NCBI GenBank assembly: GCA_036782775.1
Contig: DAIPYJ010000008.1
Span: forward strand, 9,486-73,485
Source of the DNA: CF-13 sp036782775
GTDB taxonomy: Bacteria; Chloroflexota; Dormibacteria; CF-121
Length of the DNA: 64,000 nucleotides
Direction of reading: 5' to 3'
This document shows, piece by piece, positions 54,179 to 62,102 of this stretch. Made by a program: the position numbers and the translations under genes. The notes under the pieces were generated by a model that was given only the letters and a program-made list of their open reading frames with translations, was not told where the DNA came from and ran no database searches. Position 1 is the stretch's first letter, and each line of letters begins with the position of its first letter.

Positions 54179-54861
54179 AGCTGGTCGCGAATGCCGGCGC
54201 GAGCCATCTTGAGGAACTCTTCTCGCAGCTCCGGATTCCCTTCGTACGTGCCTCGCCAGAAGGTGGTCCGCGTGGTCGAGTCGCTCTCGCGCACGCCGCG
54301 CATCTGCGTGCAGAGGTGCGCCGCCTCGAGATAGACGGCCACGCCGTGCGCCTGCAGGATGCGCGATAGCGCCCCCGTGATCTCTTTCCCCATCCGCTCC
54401 TGGACCGTGAAGCGGCGGGCGAACAGCCGCACCAATCGGGTCAGCTTGGAGATGCCAATGATGTGCTCGTGCGCCACGTAGCCGACGTAGGCATGGCCGA
54501 AAAACGGAAAGGCGTGATGCTCGCAGAGCGCATAGAAGGGGATCGGGCCTTCCACCACCTGGCTGATCTCGCAGTCGGGACCGCCGTCGCACTCGGTCGG
54601 AAAGGCGGTCACCAGCTTGTCGTCGCCTTCGTAGCCTTCGGTCGAGTCGAACATGGCGCGCAGATACCGCGAGGGCGTCTTGGCGGTTCCTGGCGTGTTC
54701 AGTCGCATGCCAAAGGCCTCGAGGATCTCTCCGATATAGCCTTCGAACCGTTTCCAGTCGGCGTCACTGATCCGTCGAGGCCGAACGCGTTCCCAGTCGC
54801 GGCCCTCGGCGTCCTCGTCGTGGAGGTCGCCGAGGTTGAGGTCGAGCCGGCGCTCCGCCAT
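54175..54861 (-). CDS. folE: GTP cyclohydrolase I
   Basis: 228 residues. Zinc ligands C113, H116 (FYALCEHHAFPFFG) and C184 (EAAHLCTQMRGV), GTP-binding GISKLTRLVRLFARRFTVQERM. It converts GTP to 7,8-dihydroneopterin triphosphate, first step to folate and tetrahydropterins. The ATG overlaps the stop of the Rieske protein by one base, and its own stop overlaps the next gene. A polar N-terminal extension of about 35 residues precedes the catalytic domain. Confidence 0.95.
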   Translation of the reverse strand: MAERRLDLNLGDLHDEDAEGRDWERVRPRRISDADWKRFEGYIGEILEAFGMRLNTPGTAKTPSRYLRAMFDSTEGYEGDDKLVTAFPTECDGGPDCEISQVVEGPIPFYALCEHHAFPFFGHAYVGYVAHEHIIGISKLTRLVRLFARRFTVQERMGKEITGALSRILQAHGVAVYLEAAHLCTQMRGVRESDSTTRTTFWRGTYEGNPELREEFLKMARAGIRDQL

Positions 54862-55757
54862 CAGATGGGCTGCAGCGTCTGCTCGGAAACGCGCACCTCG
54901 AGTTGACCGTTCTGGACGCGGGTCTCGTAGCGAATCTGGCTCACGGTGGCCGGTCCGCGTTTGACCTCGCCGGTGCAGAGATCGAAATGGGAGGCATGCC
55001 AGGGACACTCGACCACGTTGCCGATCACCTTGCCCTCCGCAAGCGGGCCGCCGGCGTGCGAGCAGGTCTCGCTGATGGCGCAGACCGAATCGCCCTTCTT
55101 ATAAAGAAGGATTGGGGTATCGCCCGCCAGGCCGCGAACGAGAGTGCCCTCGTTGAGCTGACCTTCGAGCATGACGCGGGTGAATTTTTCCGGCGCGTGC
55201 TGGAAGGCGTGGTGGTTGACGCCGGTGCCGATCCCGAAGACCAGATCGCCGCCAAGATACGCCGCCGAGAGGAGGACCGCATAGCCGATGAACGCGAGGA
55301 TGATTGCCGCCCCGCGGCTTCCGCCGCTGACACGGATGATCAGCGAAATGATGTAGAGGACGACCATCGCGATGTTGAGCAACCCATGGGCGACACCGAC
55401 CCGGCGTTCGCGGCCGAAGGTCTCGTTCCAATCGGTGAGGCCCGTGACGGCGGTCACAAGCGCCGCCAGGACGCCGACAAAGATGGTGAGCTCGGCAGCC
55501 GACGCCCAGACGGAACTGCGATTGAAGATGTAGATGATGTCGAAGAGGAATGCCAGGCTGAAGCCTCCGAGTGGGATGTCGGTCAGGACCGGGTGCAGCG
55601 GATGCCCCAGCCAGGTCCCATGGTTGAACGTCTTGAGCGCCGTCCCTGCCCCACCCAGCGCTTTGTAGAAACCGCCCACGATTTTCTGCAAAAAGTCGGC
55701 GACTGGCTCCAGCCAGCGCTGACTGTCGATCAACCGATTGACGAAGTTATTGATCAC
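54861..55757 (-). CDS. DUF2231-Rieske fusion membrane protein
   Basis: 298 residues from a GTG at 55757 (AAAGGAGG upstream). N-terminal DUF2231 membrane domain (NHGTWLGHPLHPVLTDIPLGGFSLAFLFDII, then three more helices) followed by a Rieske [2Fe-2S] domain with ligands C232, H234, C251 and H254 (TCSHAGGPLAEG, ECPWHASHFDLCTG). Suggested role: membrane-bound electron transfer. It heads the transcript with folE, a RibD_C-like reductase and an SDR. Confidence 0.88.
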   Translation of the reverse strand: MINNFVNRLIDSQRWLEPVADFLQKIVGGFYKALGGAGTALKTFNHGTWLGHPLHPVLTDIPLGGFSLAFLFDIIYIFNRSSVWASAAELTIFVGVLAALVTAVTGLTDWNETFGRERRVGVAHGLLNIAMVVLYIISLIIRVSGGSRGAAIILAFIGYAVLLSAAYLGGDLVFGIGTGVNHHAFQHAPEKFTRVMLEGQLNEGTLVRGLAGDTPILLYKKGDSVCAISETCSHAGGPLAEGKVIGNVVECPWHASHFDLCTGEVKRGPATVSQIRYETRVQNGQLEVRVSEQTLQPI

Positions 55758-55807
55758 GCCGGTCCTCCTTTCCCCTCCGCGCGGCCGTCCGTCCCATTAT
55801 CGGGCGG

Positions 55808-56728
55808 TCAGCGATCGTCCAGCCAGTCCCTCAGCCGACGCAAGGCGGTTGCTGCTTCATCCGTACCGACGTTACGGAAGCGAATCGTGTCGCCGGGGCG
55901 TGCCTGGGCCAGCAAGGGAAGATCGGCCTGGATGACGGTCGCGATCACCGGATATCCACCCGTCGTTGGATGGTCGACGAACAGGACGATCAGCTGCCCG
56001 GAAGGCGTGACCTGGATCGATCCGGCGACCATCGGGGTGGTCAGAATCTCCTCGGCCTGCAGGCGCAAGCCGGGCGTTTCGAGGCGAAGGCCCATCCGAT
56101 CGATCGACGGGCTGACGATGCAGGCGGTTGCCGTCAGACGGGGCAATGCCTGGCGCAAAAACGCATCGCCGTCAGGGCCGGCAATGACGCGAACCTCCCA
56201 GGGTCCCCAGGGCGGAAGGCGATGCCCCAATGGCCAGCGGCGGCCCATGGGTTCCCGGTGCGTCGTTGCCCCGACCGGAAGCGCATCTCCCTGGCGCATC
56301 GGGCGGCCAAAACCGCCGCCAAAGCTTCCTCGCATGCTGAGCGAGCGGCTACCGAGCACCTGGGGCACGTTGATACCGCCGCGCACCGCGAGATATCCGC
56401 GCAGGCCAGGCATGAGTTTGCCCAGTGCGATCATCCGCGGCGCCTCAATCCGTCGTGCGTGCCAGCTCGGTTCCACTTCGGAGCCACGGATGCCATTGGG
56501 CTCCGCCCCCGTCATCGCCACGACGGCCTCGTCGTGAAACAGAAGCGACGGACCCACCTCCGCATATTCGAGAACCGCAGCCTCCGGCGCATTACCGACA
56601 AGCCGATTCGCCACGGCCGCGGAGAACCAATCGGCGGTGCCTCCGGGCGTCACGCCGAAACGCTCGAGCCCCGGGCGACCGCGATCCTGGACCGACGTCA
56701 TGAAGCCCGGCTCGATGACCTCGATCAT
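55808..56728 (-). CDS. pxpC: 5-oxoprolinase subunit C family (biotin-dependent carboxyltransferase-like)
   Basis: 306 residues. IEVIEPGFMTSVQDRGRPGLERFGVTPGGTADWFS, AVVAMTGAEPNG and FVDHPTTGGYPVIATVI are PxpC/KipA/AHS2 signatures. In known systems PxpABC cleaves 5-oxoproline using ATP. Its ATG overlaps the pxpB stop (TGATG). No pxpA (LamB/YcsF family) lies in the window. The gene directly follows pxpB and an ECF transporter set, which may supply the substrate. Confidence 0.88.
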   Translation of the reverse strand: MIEVIEPGFMTSVQDRGRPGLERFGVTPGGTADWFSAAVANRLVGNAPEAAVLEYAEVGPSLLFHDEAVVAMTGAEPNGIRGSEVEPSWHARRIEAPRMIALGKLMPGLRGYLAVRGGINVPQVLGSRSLSMRGSFGGGFGRPMRQGDALPVGATTHREPMGRRWPLGHRLPPWGPWEVRVIAGPDGDAFLRQALPRLTATACIVSPSIDRMGLRLETPGLRLQAEEILTTPMVAGSIQVTPSGQLIVLFVDHPTTGGYPVIATVIQADLPLLAQARPGDTIRFRNVGTDEAATALRRLRDWLDDR

Positions 56729-57360
56729 CAGATCGGCCGGAATCTAATGCGATCACCGGGTTTGAAGCGCGCCGGCGGGTTCGCGCGTGGGTCGAAAAGG
56801 ACGGCGTCGGTGCGGCCGATCAGATGCCAGCCGCCAGGGCTGCCGACGGCGTAAATCCCTGTTTGTCGCCCGGCAATGGCGACCGAGCCTGCCGGTACCT
56901 TGACCCTGGGCGAGGCGCGACGTGGCAGAGCCAGGCGTTGATCGAGTTCACCACAGTAGGTAAAGCCCGGAGCGAAGCCAACGCAATAGACCAGATAGCT
57001 GCGCTCTGCATGTCGATCGATGACTTGCCGCGCAGTCAAGCCCGTTTTTTCGGCGACCTCTGCTAGGTCCGGACCGTCGTATTTCGTGGGAATCTCGGCC
57101 AGATCGCCAGCGAGCTCAACCGGGGCGAGCATGCCCTCTAAGCTTCGGATTCGTTCCTCCAGCTGAGTTGCTGCGATTTGCTCGGAGTCGTATTGGCAGA
57201 GCAGCGACGCGTAGGCAGGAACCATGTTCTTCAGGCCGCTAAGGCGCAGGTCCTTGAGCGCCTGCTCGAGTGCAAGCACTTCACAGAGAACGGCGGCATC
57301 GATCGAGGTTCCGAGTCGAACGAGCAGCGCCTGATCGCCGGCGGGATCGATGCGCCACAT
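56728..57360 (-). CDS. pxpB: 5-oxoprolinase subunit B family (KipI/AHS1)
   Basis: 210 residues from the ATG at 57360. DQALLVRLGTSIDAAVL, VPAYASLLCQYD, YLVYCVGFAPGFTYCGELDQRL, PRVKVPAGSVAIAGRQTGIYAVGSPGGWHLIGRT define the AHS1 domain. Partner of PxpC. It starts 10 nt after the ECF ATPase gene, so it is probably cotranscribed with the transporter. Confidence 0.88.
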   Translation of the reverse strand: MWRIDPAGDQALLVRLGTSIDAAVLCEVLALEQALKDLRLSGLKNMVPAYASLLCQYDSEQIAATQLEERIRSLEGMLAPVELAGDLAEIPTKYDGPDLAEVAEKTGLTARQVIDRHAERSYLVYCVGFAPGFTYCGELDQRLALPRRASPRVKVPAGSVAIAGRQTGIYAVGSPGGWHLIGRTDAVLFDPRANPPARFKPGDRIRFRPI

Positions 57361-57370
57361 GGTCGCGACT

Positions 57371-58189
57371 CTACGCTCCGCGTTTTTGTTCGGAAATGGC
57401 CTTAAGAAATGCGCTCTCGCCAACGGGCGGAGGGTTCATACCGAGCGCCATGCCCAGTTTGGTCGTCGCAGGAAGCTCGAGCCCGGCCTCTTGGATCATC
57501 GTCGTGTCCCTAAACGCGGTTACCGTTGGCCCGACGTAACGAACCACACCGCGGGTCAGTACCACGGTGCTTGCGCAGGCCTCGGCGACGAAGTCCATGT
57601 CGTGGCTGACGATCAGGATCAGGCGGTCGGAACCGACGAGCCAATCAAGCAACGCCTTGAGCCGTTGCTTCGCCGCCCAGTCCTGGCCGAGCGTTGGCTC
57701 ATCAAACACCAGGACCGGCGGCTCGGCCGCGAGCGCCGACGCGATCGTCACCCACTTTCGCTCCGGTAGCCCGAGGTCGTGCGGATGCGTCTTGGCCTCG
57801 CCGCTCAATCCGCAGCGTTCCAGCGCCTCGTCCACCGCGGTGTGGATGCGGTCTGGAGCGCGCTTCATGGCTCGCGGGCCGAAGGCGACCTCGTCATAAA
57901 CGGTTCGTTGAAACAGCTGGTCGTCCGGATTCTGGAAGGCATAACCGATGACGGAGGCCATTTGGGCGACCGTTCGATCTGCGACATTGCCACCCGCCGC
58001 GTCGATGGTTCCGGTGTCGGGGCGGAGCAGGCCGTTGAGCAGCTTGGTGAGAGTCGTTTTCCCGGCCCCGTTCTCACCGACGAGCGCGGTCGCCCCAGAC
58101 TGCAGTCGCAGGCTGATGCCAGGTGCGGCGAACACCGAGACGTTTCCGGGGTACGCAAAGGTCACGCCCTCGAGCCGGAGCTCAACCAC
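57371..58189 (-). CDS. ECF transporter ATPase subunit (EcfA2-like)
   Basis: 272 residues. Walker A GENGAGKTTLTKLL, Q-loop AFQNPDDQLFQRTVYDEVAFGPRAMKR, Walker B PVLVFDEPTLGQDWAAK, switch LIVSHDMDFV. The ABC signature is degenerate (DLGLPERKWVTIASAL instead of LSGGQ), so one ATP site of the heterodimer may be catalytically weak. Overlaps its partner ATPase gene by 8 nt. Confidence 0.9.
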   Translation of the reverse strand: MVELRLEGVTFAYPGNVSVFAAPGISLRLQSGATALVGENGAGKTTLTKLLNGLLRPDTGTIDAAGGNVADRTVAQMASVIGYAFQNPDDQLFQRTVYDEVAFGPRAMKRAPDRIHTAVDEALERCGLSGEAKTHPHDLGLPERKWVTIASALAAEPPVLVFDEPTLGQDWAAKQRLKALLDWLVGSDRLILIVSHDMDFVAEACASTVVLTRGVVRYVGPTVTAFRDTTMIQEAGLELPATTKLGMALGMNPPPVGESAFLKAISEQKRGA

Positions 58190-59012
58190 GAAAGCGCGAA
58201 ACGGCCGTCTGGAACGTCACCGGCAATGACTCGCTGAGGCCCATGGCAGCGGCGAGCCGCAGGTAGATCGGCGCTCCGACCGTACGCCGAACCTGCGCGT
58301 TGTCGAAGACGCCGTCGGGTGAACCGTCGGCAATGATCCGGCCTTCGGCCAGCGCGATCACGCGCTGACAGAGCTCGGCGACAGCCTCCAGCTTCTGCTC
58401 GACCATCATGATCGTGACGCCGTCCTGATGCAGGCGAGACAGGACCTCGAAAAGCGATTTCGTGCCTGCCGGGTCCAGCTGCGACGTCGGCTCGTCCAAC
58501 AGCAGGAGGTCCGGCCTCATCGCCAGCAATCCGGCAAGAGCAAGGCGCTGAAGCTGCCCTCCGCTGAGATCCAGCGGATGGCGACCTGCGAAGGCGGTCA
58601 GACCGACCTGCTCGAGTGCGGTCGCCACTCGATCACGGACTTCCTCCGGCGGAAGCCCATGATTCTCGGGACCGAACGCCACCTCGTCGTCGACCCGCTC
58701 GCGGGCGCCCGAGATCTGCGTGAACGGATTCTGAAACAGCATGCCGACCCGTCGCGAGCGCTCGATGACTTTTTCCTTTCGGATGTCGGTGCCGAGCACG
58801 CTGACCTCGCCGACAAGACGTCCGGCAAAGAATTCGGTGGCGAGACCCATGATCGCGTAGCAGAGGGTCGATTTCCCGGCATTGGTCGGTCCAACCACGC
58901 CTACCCATTCACCGCGTTGCACGGTGAGATCAATGCCATCCAGGACGTCTGTCGTCGTTTCCGGGTAGCGATAGCGGACACCCCCCATGACGATCGCTGG
59001 ACTCATTGCCAT
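58182..59012 (-). CDS. ECF transporter ATPase subunit (EcfA1-like)
   Basis: 276 residues. Walker A GPTNAGKSTLCYAI, Q-loop FQNPFTQISGARERVDDEVAFGPEN, canonical signature LSGGQLQRLALAG, Walker B LLLLDEPTSQLDP and switch region MMVEQKLEAVAE (glutamine in place of the usual histidine neighbourhood should be checked). Pairs with the degenerate-signature ATPase. Overlaps ecfT by 10 nt. Confidence 0.92.
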   Translation of the reverse strand: MAMSPAIVMGGVRYRYPETTTDVLDGIDLTVQRGEWVGVVGPTNAGKSTLCYAIMGLATEFFAGRLVGEVSVLGTDIRKEKVIERSRRVGMLFQNPFTQISGARERVDDEVAFGPENHGLPPEEVRDRVATALEQVGLTAFAGRHPLDLSGGQLQRLALAGLLAMRPDLLLLDEPTSQLDPAGTKSLFEVLSRLHQDGVTIMMVEQKLEAVAELCQRVIALAEGRIIADGSPDGVFDNAQVRRTVGAPIYLRLAAAMGLSESLPVTFQTAVSRFRG

Positions 59013-59782
59013 CCGGCAAAGCGGGCAGCGATCGCCAGCGGAACCAGGGCGATGAGCAACCAGCGCAGCACCCGCTGAAACGATGTGTCATGCAGGTCAA
59101 CCCGCGGGTAGCGGCGCACCTTCAGCCCAAAGCCGCGCACTTCGAGGGCCATCGCGCGCTCCTGCGTCGCGACCAGGGAAGAAAGGACGAGCGGCAGCAG
59201 TAATGGCAGATAGGCCCGGGCCCGCCGAATCAGAGGACCTTCTGTCTCCAGGCCACGCGCACGTTGAGCATCGCGGATGCGATCGGCCGATTCGAGACTT
59301 TGCGGAATCATCTGCAATGCCGCCTGAACGACGTAACCGAATCGCGGGCTCAGTCCGCGCTGCATCAAGGCCTCCGCGAGATCCGGTGGACGGGTCGTGA
59401 ACGTCAGCAAGAAGGTCGCGCCGATCAAACAGAAGATCCTCGCCGCTGTCGCGACCGCGATGGCGAGTCCCTCTCGGTAAAAGGCAATGGGACCAACCGA
59501 GATAAACACGGTGCGATTGGCAGGATTCGCGAACCCCTGCACCAGGAGAAGGAGGATGGTAATCGGCAGCAGAACGCCGATGGCGACGGGCACAAAGCGC
59601 GTAAAAACCCCGGCGGCAAGGAGCATCCCGATGATCACCAAGGCAATCGCCACAACCCAAGGAAGGCTGGGCGCAATGAAGGCGAGCACGATCGCGACGA
59701 GCGTGAAACAGCCTTTGGTCAGGGGATGGGCGCGGTGGAGAACGCTGGTGCCTTCGGCATAGATGCTGACGCCACGTGGCAC
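59003..59782 (-). CDS. ecfT: ECF transporter transmembrane subunit EcfT
   Basis: 259 residues from a GTG at 59782. HPLTKGCFTLVAIVLAFI, and coupling helices with the Ala-Arg-Gly motifs RDAQRARGLETEG and ALEVRGFGLKV, diagnostic of EcfT. About five to six helices. It holds the S component and the two ATPases together in the energy-coupling module. Confidence 0.92.
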   Translation of the reverse strand: MPRGVSIYAEGTSVLHRAHPLTKGCFTLVAIVLAFIAPSLPWVVAIALVIIGMLLAAGVFTRFVPVAIGVLLPITILLLLVQGFANPANRTVFISVGPIAFYREGLAIAVATAARIFCLIGATFLLTFTTRPPDLAEALMQRGLSPRFGYVVQAALQMIPQSLESADRIRDAQRARGLETEGPLIRRARAYLPLLLPLVLSSLVATQERAMALEVRGFGLKVRRYPRVDLHDTSFQRVLRWLLIALVPLAIAARFAGWQ

Positions 59783-59799
59783 GCGATCCGCCGGCTAGG

Positions 59800-60432
59800 T
59801 CAGGAGCGGCTTAGGGCCGACGGCCGTTCGGCGCTTTCGTCTCTTGGTTCGTACAGCCGGAAAAGCGACCGATAGCGGCGTGGCAAGCCCTGATAGATGA
59901 GCACCGCGACGAGCACGGTGACCAGCTTGTCTGGAAGATCGATCGAGATCTCATCGATAAAGGACGCGATGACCATAGGGACGTGGGCCTTGAGGAGTCC
60001 GGCGAGGATGGCGTCACCGTAGGGCACTCCGCTCTGGCCCGAGTAGAGGGCAACGTTGAGCGGCGTTGAACCGATCGAGGCAACCAGGACGCACAGGATC
60101 CAGAGCGCGATCCAGCCCGGTGGGTGCCGGTGCCAGCCGAGGTATCCTCCGATGCCGGCGGCGAAGCCGAGCAACAGCGAAATGATGGAGTAGGGGGCGG
60201 CTACCGGATCGATCGTCCCAGAACTGATCAGGTTGGTGATCAACCCGGCGATGCCGCCGACCCATGGGCCGGCGAGGATGCCGCCGAGCACCGTGCCAAT
60301 CGAGTCCAGAAAAAGCGGAAGATTCAGCGCTCTGGCGATAACATGGCCAACCCAATCGATCGCGATGCAGACCGGGATCAGGACGATCCCGAGCGTGTTG
60401 AGCCGAAGCTTGAAAGCGTTCAGCAGGCCCAT
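59800..60432 (-). CDS. ECF transporter S component (substrate unknown)
   Basis: 210 residues from the ATG at 60432. About six hydrophobic helices; LPLFLDSIGTVLGGILAGPWVGGIAGLITNLI is typical of an S-component N-terminal half. A polar C-terminal tail of about 20 residues follows. It is the first gene of a six-gene run ending in pxpC. No riboswitch is apparent in the short upstream region, so the vitamin or other substrate is not indicated. Confidence 0.8.
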   Translation of the reverse strand: MGLLNAFKLRLNTLGIVLIPVCIAIDWVGHVIARALNLPLFLDSIGTVLGGILAGPWVGGIAGLITNLISSGTIDPVAAPYSIISLLLGFAAGIGGYLGWHRHPPGWIALWILCVLVASIGSTPLNVALYSGQSGVPYGDAILAGLLKAHVPMVIASFIDEISIDLPDKLVTVLVAVLIYQGLPRRYRSLFRLYEPRDESAERPSALSRS

Positions 60433-60502
60433 GCGTTCCCCGCAGTCAGTATAGGCACTGGGCGGATATAACCCGGTGGGCCCCGGTTGTAACGTAGGGA
60501 AC

Positions 60503-61501
60503 ATGGTGGGGCTTCGGGGGCGGCTTCCTTTGCTGTTGCTGGCGGCGTCCCTCATCCTGAGTGCATGCGGTCCACGCTCCCAGAGCCAGAATCCACAAAC
60601 AGTCAAGCTCGGACTGGCGCTTTCGCCGGGAACAACCTACCGCTACCTGGTGTCGACCAAGGGCACAATGCACAGCTCGCAGCCAGGCATCGCCATGTCC
60701 GTCACGATGGACATTTCGATGCGGCAGACCTACCAGGTGCTCTCGGTGGATTCGGCTGGCGTCGCCACCGTCAAAGTCACGATCGACCAGATGCAGGGGA
60801 AGATGGGATCGACCGCAATGCCGATTCCAGGCGGAATGCCCGCATTCACGGTGCAGATCGCTAAAGACGGCACGATCAGTGGTATGGGCTCGGACGAATA
60901 CGGCTCAATGGCCGCGGGCCTTCCATTCGCCAATCCGGCTCCCCTCGGCGGCATCACCCCGAGCTTGCCGCCAGGCTCGGTCAAGCCCGGCGACAAGTGG
61001 ACGAAGACAAGCACGATCCCCGGTCCTGCTGGCGAATCGGCGGGGCAGATTACCGCGACCAACCAGCTGCTTCGCTTTGATTCGCTCAATGGCGTTCGTG
61101 TCGCCGTGATCCAGAGCGACTTCAAAGCCCCGATGGATACGATCATCGATAGCAGCAAGTTGGCGCAGACCTTTCCCAGTGCGATGCCATCCGGAATGCC
61201 AACTCCGCCACCCGGATTCAGTCCTCCACCCGGATTCAGCCCTCCGCCAGGGGCGTCGGGATTTCCCTTTGGCAGCGGCTTTAATCCGGTCATCCATCTC
61301 CAGGGCACGACCACAGGCACGATGACGAGCTGGGTTGATGTCTCGACCGGGCTTTTGCGGAAGTCGTCGGGAACCTCGGATGCCACGATGGCCGAATCGG
61401 TTCAGGGCTTGCCCTCTGTCCCGCCAGGCGGCATGAGCTTCGGAAGTGCCAACTCGCAGATGACCGAAAAACAATCGATCACCGTCTCGCCTCTCTCGTG
61501 A
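60503..61501 (+). CDS. Putative lipoprotein (DUF6263-like)
   Basis: 332 residues from the ATG at 60503. Lipoprotein signal LPLLLLAASLILSACG with lipobox LSAC. The mature part has the DUF6263-like pattern (LSPGTTYRYLVSTKGTM, VTMDISMRQTYQVLSVDSAG, LPPGSVKPGDKWTKTS) and a PPPGFSPPPGFSPPPG repeat encoded near 61206-61256. It would sit on the outer face of the membrane. TAACGT is 7 nt before the start. The start at a GTG 27 nt upstream is an alternative. Confidence 0.8.
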   Translation: MVGLRGRLPLLLLAASLILSACGPRSQSQNPQTVKLGLALSPGTTYRYLVSTKGTMHSSQPGIAMSVTMDISMRQTYQVLSVDSAGVATVKVTIDQMQGKMGSTAMPIPGGMPAFTVQIAKDGTISGMGSDEYGSMAAGLPFANPAPLGGITPSLPPGSVKPGDKWTKTSTIPGPAGESAGQITATNQLLRFDSLNGVRVAVIQSDFKAPMDTIIDSSKLAQTFPSAMPSGMPTPPPGFSPPPGFSPPPGASGFPFGSGFNPVIHLQGTTTGTMTSWVDVSTGLLRKSSGTSDATMAESVQGLPSVPPGGMSFGSANSQMTEKQSITVSPLS

Positions 61502-61565
61502 GATAAACCTCGTCGGCAACGCCTGCAACAAATCGCGCTCGTTGTGGCGTATATGAAGCGACGGA

Positions 61566-62102
61566 ATGAGCGCCGCGCCGGGCCCGGACCGAGTTCGGGA
61601 CGCCAGGGCAGGCAACCGGGTGGCCTTCGAGGAGCTACTCCGCCCGGCGATCGATCCTGGCTACCGGCTGGCGTGCGCCTTGCTGCAGAACGCCGATGCA
61701 GCGCAGGACGCCGTCCAGGAGGCAGCAGTGAAAGCGTGGCGGAAGATCGAGCGGCTGGATCCGAACCGCGAATTCAAACCATGGTTCCTGGGCATCGTCG
61801 CGAACCAGTGCCGCTCGATCAGCCGCGCTCGGTGGTCGTCGGTCATCGGTCTCGGGCAGCATGCCTCCAGCGAGCCAGCGGTCGACGATGCCGTCATCGG
61901 TCGGCATGACCTGCGTGCGGCCCTCGCTAGCCGGCTGACCCATCCCGAACGCGTGTTGGTGGTCGGGCATTACTTTCTCGACCTGCCGCTTGCCGAACTG
62001 GCGGCGATGACCGGGAAGTCTCAGGCCGCAACGCGCAGCAAACTGTATCGCGCTCTCCATCGTCTGCGGCCGGACCTGGAGATCAACGAGGAGCCTGCAT
62101 GA
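61566..62102 (+). CDS. RNA polymerase sigma-70 family (ECF) factor
   Basis: 178 residues. Region 2 (FEELLRPAIDPGYRLACALLQNADAAQDAVQEAAVKAWRKIERLD, FKPWFLGIVANQCRSISR) and region 4 (RVLVVGHYFLDLPLAELAAMTGKSQAATRSKLYRALHRLR). ECF sigma factors direct stress- or surface-signal regulons. It overlaps the following membrane-anchored protein by 4 nt, which would be its natural anti-sigma partner. Confidence 0.92.
   Translation: MSAAPGPDRVRDARAGNRVAFEELLRPAIDPGYRLACALLQNADAAQDAVQEAAVKAWRKIERLDPNREFKPWFLGIVANQCRSISRARWSSVIGLGQHASSEPAVDDAVIGRHDLRAALASRLTHPERVLVVGHYFLDLPLAELAAMTGKSQAATRSKLYRALHRLRPDLEINEEPA

Noticed and set aside
54903..56537. 544-residue plus-strand ORF opposite the Rieske and pxpC genes
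   Set aside because: It spans two genes on the other strand and reads as low-complexity antisense sequence.
61206..61256. Direct repeat in the lipoprotein gene
   Set aside because: It is a coding PPPGFS repeat within a Pro-rich linker, not a mobile or regulatory repeat.
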